Source of the DNA: an uncultured Christensenella sp. | GTDB taxonomy: Bacteria > Bacillota > Clostridia > Christensenellales > Borkfalkiaceae | DNA length: 16,844 nucleotides | Direction: 5' to 3' | Assembly (NCBI GenBank): GCA_910578765.1 | Contig: CAJTRW010000035.1 | Location: forward strand, 1-16,844 | Shown here: positions 1-5,013 of the stretch, piece by piece | Layout: every line of letters starts with the position of its first letter | How positions within the stretch are numbered: position 1 is the stretch's first letter | The notes under the pieces: generated by a model | Told to the model about the DNA's origin: nothing | The model's input: only the letters and a program-made list of their open reading frames with translations | Databases searched by the model: none | Program-made: the position numbers and the translations under genes

Positions 1-3000
1 CGTGTTGTCCGTTGTGTTTACACGCACGTGCGAAGGGTTGCCCGTCGCTTTGAGCGAATAGCCGTTTGTGTCGACAAGCTTTACCTTTACGGTTGTCTTG
101 TAGGCTATTACGTCGTCGTTCGAGTCCAGATTTACGTTAGAAGCCTTTTTAACGCTTCCGCCGTTCGATGAATAGTTTTCAATCTTCAAAACAGGGGACG
201 TAGCGTCGTTATACTCGTAGTCGACGGTTACTTCCTGTCCGCCGTTACCGTCGTCGGAAACCGTTTCCTTATAGAGCATAAGCTGAGGCTCATACTCCAC
301 GCCTGCGGTACCCTGCGCGTTTTTCTTGTACGTTACGTGACCGTTCTGCGCGAGAACCGTCTTGTTGGTTATGGGGTTGGAAGGGTTGCTGTCGTCCGTC
401 GTCATAGCGCCGACGCCGTCCTCGTTATAAGTCCAGCTTAATGCGTCAAGGTCTATAACGGCAGTGCCTACGGTGAAGTTTTTCGTAGCCGAGTTGCTGC
501 TTACTTTATAGTTCTTGCTCATGTCGCCGGTGGACGAAGGCTCTACGCCGAACACGTAATTGGGGTTAGCCGTGTCGTTGGTAGTGTTTATTTTGGGCAT
601 AGTGACCTCTACGGTCAAGGTCCCCGTTACTACCTTCGTCGTGCCGCCGTCAAACGATACCTCGCCCACAGTCGGGTCGAACGTAGCCTTTATTTTGTCC
701 GTCGCAATGTTCGTCTTGCCGCTGCCGTCCGCATTGGTATAGTAGAAGTTAAGTCCGAGACACGTTGCCGAGCCCGTCAACGACGGCGCACTGCCGCTGT
801 TGTCTATATGCGCTTTATCCGCAAAGTTCTTTATGACGACCTTAATTACAACGCCGTCCTTGCCCATGCTCCAATTCCAGTTGTTGGAGTTGGTCAATGC
901 AGTGCTAAGCGTCCTTGCCGTTACTTCAAGCTTTATTTCGTCGGAAGAACCGGGTTTCGCGCCCGACCAGTGGTATACCGGCTCCGTACCCGTAGTGTCC
1001 ACAAACCAGGTGGTCTTACCGGTAGAGTCCTTCCAGACGGTGTTAACGGCGTCCTTTAATTTAATATTGAATTTATACTCGCCCACTTTGGACGCTTTGA
1101 AGCTGCCGTTGCGCTTGCCCACGTCGCCTGCGTGCGACGTGTCGCTGAAATCGGAAGCCTGATAGACGCACTCGGTCAAACCGGTCGGGCAAGTGCCGTC
1201 GATTTGCATATATTTATCCCAGTCGCCTACTGCAGAGGTGTCCGCGCTTGCCAGCGTGAATACGATATCCTTACCGGTGTACTCCTGACCCTGCGCGTCG
1301 CCTGTGGCAACCTCGGGCATGGTGAACGCTTTGGGGAATACGTAAATTTCCAGCTTTTTATCGTTGCGCAGTCCGTCCTTTTCCCAGCTTAAATACTGGC
1401 TTGTAGCCGCGTAATTTTTATCAATCGGGCTTAAATATATAGTATACTTGCCTGCTTGTTTCAGCTTCAGCGTGGCGCCGGACGCCGCGCTGCCAACATC
1501 ACACGTGATGTTGGGATCTGCATTCGGCGTTATGCCGGGCGTGCCCGTGCTTGTCGTAGGCAGAGTGCAGGTGTACAACGTCGCAGCGCTTGCGTCGCCT
1601 ACGCCCAACCGCTCTATTTTGGTTATTGCGGTGGTCTTGGTGTCGAAATTTATATTGAACGTATGGTCCTTATCGTCCCAGTCGATAGAAGTTTTTGTCA
1701 GTTTGTCGCTGCCGACCTGAATTTCGGGCTCGGCACAGACAGACGCCGCTGCCGCGGCAGATTTAAGATTTAAGTGAAGCGCAGGCCGCACAGCTAACCT
1801 ACGTGCAGAGTACGTAGTGTACAGGTATCCTGAGGAAGTCAGGTAAACAGAATAGTACGCACTTTCATTAGAGCCGGAACGCAGCCAAGTGTAGCCGTCG
1901 GTGTTGTCAGCCACGCTTTGCCAGTTAGTAACTGCGGGCGCGGTAGTCGTACCGGAGGAGCTGCACTGACCGGTAGTTACTATACTGCCGCCGCTTTTAG
2001 AGACGGTACCCCAGATACCCGTACATGCGGGGACCTGACTGCCGTAAGCGACACAGCCTGTTTCCGACAAGGAAGGAAGCCAGACGTAGTCGTTACCCCA
2101 GTCGCTGTAATTGGTTTTGCCGCTGTTGGTGTTTTGGGCAGGACCCGCCGTATAGTTGAAGTTGGAATACCAACTGCCGTAAACGGTTGTGGAGTTGCCG
2201 TTTACCGCGTTGCCGTTTGAATCGAGATGGGTGGGCGAATACAACGCCTCGTTATGAATGTTATAGGTGTAGGACGTGCCTGCCTCGGTATAGTGGTAAG
2301 CGAAGCTTTCCACATACTGATAGTCAAGATTTTTGGGTTGGACGAGGTAGTCGGTAAGGCTGGCGCCGCCGACTGTCGTAGTTTTGTCCATGGTGAAGTT
2401 TGCAAGGATATGCGAAGGGTCCTGCGCAACGGCGCCGCCGACGGTTGAACCGTTGGTAGCTATTTGTCCGCCGTTGTTAAGGGTTTTTACGCGCACCTCG
2501 CTGGTGGTGTACATGTCGCCGGGGTAAGGACTGGTCTGGTTGCCGCCGTTGGTGGTGTTTGCCCAGCCGTGAGCGCCGGTGTAATTTATCCAGTTGTTGC
2601 CGCCGAGACGGTCTTTAAGCCAAAGCGTAGCGACAAGGTCGCCGTTTTGGTCGGCGGTGACGAAAGTGACGGTCCACTCCTGTCCGCCGAAATTAACGAC
2701 TATGTTTTGATTGGCTAAGTCGTCGTGTATTTGTTTTGCAGAACGGTACGCAGGGATATAAGCCGAGCTGTTGCCGTACTTTACATAAGATTTGGCATAG
2801 GTTTTTGCACCGCTTGTCGATACCGTAACCGAGCCGTCGCCGTATATCTTTTTATATACGTCGTCATAAGTGGCGCCGCTGTCGGTAGTATTACCTATAA
2901 GCAACGCAAACAGCTTTGACAGATTTTTGCCGTTGAAGTCCTTCTTCGTGGCGTCCGTCGTGTCGTAGCCGTTGTTTGTCAGCTCGCCCACGGTTACGTT

Positions 3001-3138
3001 ATTGGTGAACGTAGCCGCGCTTGCCGATTTGCCCCCGTTGACGCCTACCGCAAGCGTTACGCCGACGCAAAGAAGCGCCGCGCACAGTACCGCAAGTACC
3101 GCCGTCAATACATTTTTTACGGAGTGTAACTTTTTCAT
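1..3138 (-). CDS. Large secreted surface protein with C-lectin-like (DUF6273-type) variable domain; DGR target, 3' end beyond window
   Basis: An uninterrupted minus-strand frame of 1046 codons runs off the window, so the C-terminus is missing. The start is ATG at 3138, with GAGG 8 nt upstream. Residues 1-7 are basic (MKKLHSVK) and about 8-32 form one hydrophobic segment followed by SASAA, which reads as a signal peptide. Residues about 140-460 resemble DUF6273/C-lectin-like domains: an FGGQEW start, a WLPSLSE motif, and a final WLRSG...ARRLAVRPALH block at residues 418-455. That last block is the DGR variable repeat. Residues about 480-1046 are Thr/Ser/Asp-rich beta-type sequence with tokens such as EYTGKD and TYNEDG, as in bacterial Ig-like or MBG repeats of surface proteins. 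The likely role is an exported ligand-binding or adhesion protein whose binding face is diversified. The ligand is unknown and the cell anchor would lie outside the window. Expression may pass through the leader RNA at 3354-3485. Confidence 0.9.
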   Translation of the reverse strand, partial: MKKLHSVKNVLTAVLAVLCAALLCVGVTLAVGVNGGKSASAATFTNNVTVGELTNNGYDTTDATKKDFNGKNLSKLFALLIGNTTDSGATYDDVYKKIYGDGSVTVSTSGAKTYAKSYVKYGNSSAYIPAYRSAKQIHDDLANQNIVVNFGGQEWTVTFVTADQNGDLVATLWLKDRLGGNNWINYTGAHGWANTTNGGNQTSPYPGDMYTTSEVRVKTLNNGGQIATNGSTVGGAVAQDPSHILANFTMDKTTTVGGASLTDYLVQPKNLDYQYVESFAYHYTEAGTSYTYNIHNEALYSPTHLDSNGNAVNGNSTTVYGSWYSNFNYTAGPAQNTNSGKTNYSDWGNDYVWLPSLSETGCVAYGSQVPACTGIWGTVSKSGGSIVTTGQCSSSGTTTAPAVTNWQSVADNTDGYTWLRSGSNESAYYSVYLTSSGYLYTTYSARRLAVRPALHLNLKSAAAAASVCAEPEIQVGSDKLTKTSIDWDDKDHTFNINFDTKTTAITKIERLGVGDASAATLYTCTLPTTSTGTPGITPNADPNITCDVGSAASGATLKLKQAGKYTIYLSPIDKNYAATSQYLSWEKDGLRNDKKLEIYVFPKAFTMPEVATGDAQGQEYTGKDIVFTLASADTSAVGDWDKYMQIDGTCPTGLTECVYQASDFSDTSHAGDVGKRNGSFKASKVGEYKFNIKLKDAVNTVWKDSTGKTTWFVDTTGTEPVYHWSGAKPGSSDEIKLEVTARTLSTALTNSNNWNWSMGKDGVVIKVVIKNFADKAHIDNSGSAPSLTGSATCLGLNFYYTNADGSGKTNIATDKIKATFDPTVGEVSFDGGTTKVVTGTLTVEVTMPKINTTNDTANPNYVFGVEPSSTGDMSKNYKVSSNSATKNFTVGTAVIDLDALSWTYNEDGVGAMTTDDSNPSNPITNKTVLAQNGHVTYKKNAQGTAGVEYEPQLMLYKETVSDDGNGGQEVTVDYEYNDATSPVLKIENYSSNGGSVKKASNVNLDSNDDVIAYKTTVKVKLVDTNGYSLKATGNPSHVRVNTTDNT
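1749..1760. repeat. 12-bp perfect palindrome just downstream of the VR
   Basis: CTGCCGCGGCAG equals its own reverse complement. In gene orientation it begins 12 bp after the end of the VR. It lies within coding sequence for an Ala-rich stretch. In the Bordetella phage DGR a hairpin or cruciform a few bases downstream of the VR helps target recognition; whether this palindrome does the same is inference. Confidence 0.4.
1773..1888 (-). repeat. DGR variable repeat (VR) inside the surface protein gene
   Basis: This 116-bp stretch encodes residues 418-455 and aligns without gaps to the plus-strand template repeat at 4435-4550. There are eleven mismatches. Ten fall on template adenines (to T, C or G) and one on a G. 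The first 16 bases and the last 52 bases are identical. Seven codons change: Asn to Ser twice, Lys to Tyr, Asn to Val, Arg to Leu, Asn to Tyr and Asn to Thr. All lie in the loop region before ARRLAVRPALH. Adenine-directed change with an invariant GC-rich 3' end is the established hallmark of DGR mutagenic homing. Confidence 0.93.
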
Positions 3139-3236
3139 AATCACAACCTCTTTTATCCTTATCTATATATGTATATGATTTAATTTATGACTTAATTTAC
3201 TTTTGGGGGTGGGTCTGTCTTGGGCTTCGCCCCCCT

Positions 3237-3341
3237 GTCATTCTGAGACTTGTCCTTCCTGTCATTCTGAGGCTTGCTCCACCGTCATTCTGAACGAAGT
3301 GAAGAATCTTTTTTCAGATGCTTCGTTTCACTCAGCATGAC
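3237..3341. repeat. REP-like interspersed palindromic repeat (GTCATTCTGA family)
   Basis: Two partial copies of GTCATTCTGAG lead into a complete inverted repeat at 3284-3341. Its left arm is GTCATTCTGAACGAAGTGAA and its right arm is TTCGTTTCACTCAGCATGAC, around a T-rich loop. The same element recurs at 3658-3744 and 4801-4886. Repeats of this consensus are scattered through many bacterial genomes; their function is unknown. This copy lies in the 5' untranslated region of the surface protein gene. Confidence 0.75.
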
Positions 3342-3353
3342 ATTTATAAACGC

Positions 3354-3384
3354 AAAAAAAGATGCAAACCCTGCGGTTTGCACC
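3354..3384 (-). terminator. Intrinsic terminator of the leader RNA upstream of the surface gene
   Basis: On the minus strand an 8-bp stem TGCAAACC/GGTTTGCA with loop GCAG is followed, after two bases, by seven T. On the plus strand the same hairpin is followed by five T, so it could stop transcription both ways. It lies about 215 nt before the surface protein start. Its 5' arm and loop can instead pair with the upstream element 3427-3415 (see the leader RNA entry). Confidence 0.75.
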
Positions 3385-3485
3385 TTTTTGTAAAAAATTA
3401 ACCTCACACATTTAGCGCAATCCGCAGAAATCCCCTACGGAAAACCCCGTAAGAGCCGCTTTGCGATATTGTTCAAAATGTGGTA
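3354..3485 (-). ncRNA. Structured leader or small RNA with attenuator-like switch (unassigned class)
   Basis: A strong promoter at 3491-3519 would start an RNA near 3485 that ends at the terminator at 3354-3384, about 130 nt. An outer helix CACATTT/AAATGTG (3482-3476 with 3413-3407) encloses an inner CGCAA/TTGCG pairing (3465-3461 with 3420-3416) and a hairpin of the form TTACGG...CCGTAG. Element CTGCGGATTGCGC (3427-3415) can also pair with GTGCAAACCGCAG (3383-3371), the left arm and loop of the terminator: 12 of 13 positions, including one G-U. The two folds exclude each other, as in riboswitches and attenuators. It could also be a free small RNA. I cannot match it to a known class. The CGCAAAGC stretch recalls the cyclic-di-GMP-I aptamer, but the other hallmarks are missing. 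Confidence 0.6.
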
Positions 3486-3490
3486 TAGGT

Positions 3491-3519
3491 ATTATATCAC
3501 TCATTTTTTGTAATTTCAA
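3491..3519 (-). promoter_or_regulatory. Sigma-A promoter of the leader RNA / surface protein gene
   Basis: On the minus strand TTGAAA (3519-3514) and TATAAT (3496-3491) are 17 bp apart. The predicted start is near 3485. No equally good promoter is seen between the terminator and the surface gene start at 3138, so readthrough from here may drive that gene. Confidence 0.75.
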
Positions 3520-3552
3520 GCTTTTTTTTTAAAAATTTTTATTTTTTGATAA

Positions 3553-3592
3553 ATTGTGGTATAAACGGCGGCGAACCACAATATATAGTGGT
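3553..3592. repeat. Overlapping inverted repeats upstream of the leader RNA promoter
   Basis: ATTGTGGT (3553-3560) is repeated inverted as ACCACAAT (3575-3582), and the core ACCAC also pairs with GTGGT at 3588-3592. The middle arm can therefore choose between two partners. It may be an operator or a small RNA fold; nothing else identifies it. Confidence 0.35.
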
Positions 3593-3657
3593 CAGCCCCC
3601 AAATATTACGCCTGATTTTGTAAAAAATAAGCTTTTTTGTCTTTTTTTGCCCTCCAC

Positions 3658-3744
3658 CGTCATTCTGAGGCTTTGCTTTCATATGTCATTCTGAGGCTTG
3701 CCGAAGAATCTGCTTTCAGATCCTTCGCTGTCGCTCAGGATGAC
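3658..3744. repeat. REP-like palindromic repeat, second copy
   Basis: GTCATTCTGAGG occurs twice (one partial, one at 3685) and is closed by GCTCAGGATGAC ending at 3744. It is the same family as 3284-3341 and 4828-4886. The inner arms are GAAGAATCTG and CAGATCCTTC. Confidence 0.7.
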
Positions 3745-3832
3745 AATGAGGTGAACGTCGCTCAGGATGACAATGAGGTGAACGTTACTCAGCATGACAA
3801 TGAGGTAAATGTCGCTCAGAATGACATTTTAG
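3732..3832. repeat. 27-bp tandem repeat grown from the REP-like arm
   Basis: The unit CGCTCAGGATGACAATGAGG plus TGAACGT (27 bp) occurs at 3732, 3759 and 3786 and partly at 3813. The first two copies are identical, the third has four changes, and the fourth is truncated. Each unit carries the right arm of the REP-like palindrome, so this looks like slippage amplification of that arm. Confidence 0.7.
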
Positions 3833-3840
3833 GTTTTTTT

Positions 3841-3910
3841 GTCGAACGGTGTCAACAAAGGGCGGACTTGGATATATTCGGTTGCAAAACGAAATTGCAA
3901 ATGATATATT
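3841..3910 (+). promoter_or_regulatory. Promoter and upstream box of template repeat 1
   Basis: TTGCAA (3882-3887) and TATATT (3905-3910) are spaced 17 bp, and the -10 has an upstream TG (TGATATATT). The predicted start is near 3917, at TAAGGGCGG, which is shared by all three modules. A GTCGAA box at 3841, continuing as TGTCAAC, lies 64 bp before the -10. The same box occurs at 64 and 65 bp in modules 2 and 3. Confidence 0.65.
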
Positions 3911-3941
3911 ATGTTTAAGGGCGGTTAGCTTTCTATATACC

Positions 3942-4057
3942 TTGGCTGCGTTCCGGCAATGATAAAAATGCCTACAAATCTCAATACCTGACTGCTTCGG
4001 GGGCATATAACAATACTTACGATGCACGTCGGTTTTCTGTGCGGCCTGCGCTTCACT
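3942..4057 (+). repeat. DGR template repeat TR1 (target outside the window)
   Basis: This 116-bp module starts TTGGCTGCGTTCCGG and ends GTGCGGCCTGCGCTTCACT, like the VR and the other templates. Its virtual translation is WLRSGNDKNAYKSQY...ARRFSVRPALH, rich in Asn and Lys codons of the AAY/AAA type. It differs from the VR at 1773-1888 at many non-adenine positions, so its cognate VR must be a different gene. Stop codons in the flanks argue against translation. Confidence 0.82.
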
Positions 4058-4089
4058 GCCGAAAAAATGCGTTTGCTTTGTCGCTTTGC

Positions 4090-4159
4090 GTCGAATACTG
4101 TCAACCGCGCATATAAAACGCCTGTTCCCCTTGCATTTGCCGAAATGTGGTGATATATT
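4090..4159 (+). promoter_or_regulatory. Promoter and upstream box of template repeat 2
   Basis: TTGCAT (4131-4136) and TATATT (4154-4159) are 17 bp apart, with an extended -10 (TGATATATT). The GTCGAA box at 4090 is 64 bp before the -10. The initial transcribed region again reads GTTTAAGGGCGGTT. These blocks are conserved while the sequence between them has diverged. Confidence 0.65.
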
Positions 4160-4189
4160 GCGTTTAAGGGCGGTTGGCTGTTATATCGC

Positions 4190-4305
4190 TTGGCTGCGTT
4201 CCGGTAATAATGAAAATGCGTACAATGCGCAATACCTGTCAGCCTCCGGCGCGTATAACAATGCTTTTCCGGCACGTACCTTAGCTGTGCGGCCTGCGCT
4301 TCACT
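4190..4305 (+). repeat. DGR template repeat TR2 (target outside the window)
   Basis: The length is again 116 bp with the conserved ends. The virtual translation is WLRSGNNENAYNAQY...ARTLAVRPALH. The Asn-rich positions (NNEN, NN) coincide with those altered between TR3 and the VR. It does not match the local VR at non-adenine positions, so another target gene is expected elsewhere in the genome. The 3' end extends identity with the VR to CTTCACTTAAA. Confidence 0.82.
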
Positions 4306-4332
4306 TAAAAAGCGGCGGCGATGTCTAATATT

Positions 4333-4403
4333 GTCGAAGATTGTAGACCGTGAAAGACGAAACCTGTTTTTTCTTGTTAAAATTGTTCCGCGCATGATAT
4401 ATT
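4333..4403 (+). promoter_or_regulatory. Promoter and upstream box of template repeat 3
   Basis: TTGTTA (4374-4379) and TATATT (4398-4403) are spaced 18 bp, with an extended -10 (TGATATATT). The GTCGAA box at 4333 is 65 bp before the -10. The start region reads CCTAAGGGCGGT. Confidence 0.6.
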
Positions 4404-4434
4404 TGCCTAAGGGCGGTATGCTTACACCTGATAT

Positions 4435-4550
4435 TTGGCTGCGTTCCGGCAATAATGAAAATGCGTACAAATCTAATTACCTGACTTCCTCAGGATACAG
4501 GAACAATACGTACTCTGCACGTAGGTTAGCTGTGCGGCCTGCGCTTCACT
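4435..4550 (+). repeat. DGR template repeat TR3, cognate to the VR at 1773-1888
   Basis: It aligns over all 116 bp to the VR with 105 identities. It contains 30 adenines, of which 10 are replaced in the VR; of the 86 other bases only one (a G) is replaced. Its virtual translation is WLRSGNNENAYKSNY...ARRLAVRPALH. It is on the opposite strand to its target and about 2.5 kb away. The RNA would start near 4410, leaving a leader of only about 25 nt before the template. Confidence 0.92.
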
Positions 4551-4603
4551 CTGCCGTATACGAAAGAAAAAATACGGATTCCCGATTCCGCCGTGTGCAT
4601 TGA

Positions 4604-4748
4604 CCGGCGGACCGAAACGAAATTGGAGTAGTGAAGGGGCTGCCGTCCTGCCTTTTGAAAAGGCGAAACTAGCTCAACCTTGCCTTAACGTCGGCATTGA
4701 GTCCGTCTTTAAGACATCAGCTTTTACGTAAAGCGGTTGGGTTTTTTT
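4604..4748 (+). ncRNA. Structured RNA downstream of TR3, possibly its 3' region
   Basis: No gene is present here. GCCTTTTGAAAAGGC (4650-4664) is a hairpin. A helix CTCAACC/GGTTGGG (4673-4679 with 4735-4741, one U-G) encloses three hairpins: TGCC/GGCA (4681-4696), GTCTTTAAGAC (4703-4713) and GCTTT/AAAGC (4720-4734). Seven T follow directly (4742-4748), so the closing helix may act as a terminator. GGAC...GTCC pairing further upstream could add a stem. In known DGRs the RNA just 3' of the TR is structured and needed for reverse transcription; here that is inference. I do not recognise an Rfam class. Confidence 0.45.
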
Positions 4749-4800
4749 CATGCCGATTTTTCAAGGGGGCGCCGTTATTTTTAGGCTTGCCTACCCCACC

Positions 4801-4925
4801 GTCATTCTGAGGCGTGCCTACCCCGCCGTCATTCTGAACGAAGTGAAGAATCTTTTTTCAGATCCTTCGCTGCCGCTCAGGATGACATTAAGGTGAATGT
4901 CGCTCGGGACGACAATGAGGTATTG
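4801..4925. repeat. REP-like palindromic repeat, third copy
   Basis: GTCATTCTGAGGCG at 4801 leads to a full palindrome at 4828-4886: GTCATTCTGAACGAAGTGAA ... TTCGCTGCCGCTCAGGATGAC. A decayed copy of the GAATGTCGCTC...GACAATGAGGT tandem unit follows. With the copies at 3284 and 3685 it brackets the template array. Confidence 0.7.
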
Positions 4926-4975
4926 TCGGCGCACGTCACAGTGGTTTAATGACAGAAAGAGGCAAAACGGAAATA

Positions 4976-5004
4976 TTGACAAACGGCGCGCTTGATAGTA
5001 TAAT
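4976..5004 (+). promoter_or_regulatory. Consensus sigma-A promoter, leaderless start at 5014
   Basis: TTGACA (4976-4981) and TATAAT (4999-5004) are both perfect, with 17-bp spacing. The ATG at 5014 is only 9 nt past the -10, so transcription would begin at about 5011, within a few bases of the start codon. No Shine-Dalgarno sequence is possible. Confidence 0.85.
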
Positions 5005-5013
5005 ACGGGTACT

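Noticed and set aside
560..3178. Many plus-strand reading frames opposite the surface protein gene
   Set aside because: The minus strand holds one continuous 1046-codon frame with a signal peptide and a ribosome binding site; the plus-strand frames are shadows without family features.
3405..3485. Cyclic-di-GMP-I riboswitch
   Set aside because: CGCAAAGC is suggestive, but the paired stems and the GGTAGCGGGGTTACC-type second half of that aptamer are not present in order.
3732..3832. CRISPR-like array
   Set aside because: The 27-bp units follow one another directly with no spacers. They are a tandem repeat derived from the REP-like arm.
4086..4603. Two plus-strand reading frames (4086-4328 and 4331-4603) with WLRSGNNENAY...VRPALH as small proteins
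   Set aside because: They are template repeats read in frame. They have no ribosome binding sites, their frames cross promoter elements, and the same similarity occurs at 3942-4057 without a proper start. The adenine bias shows a template role.
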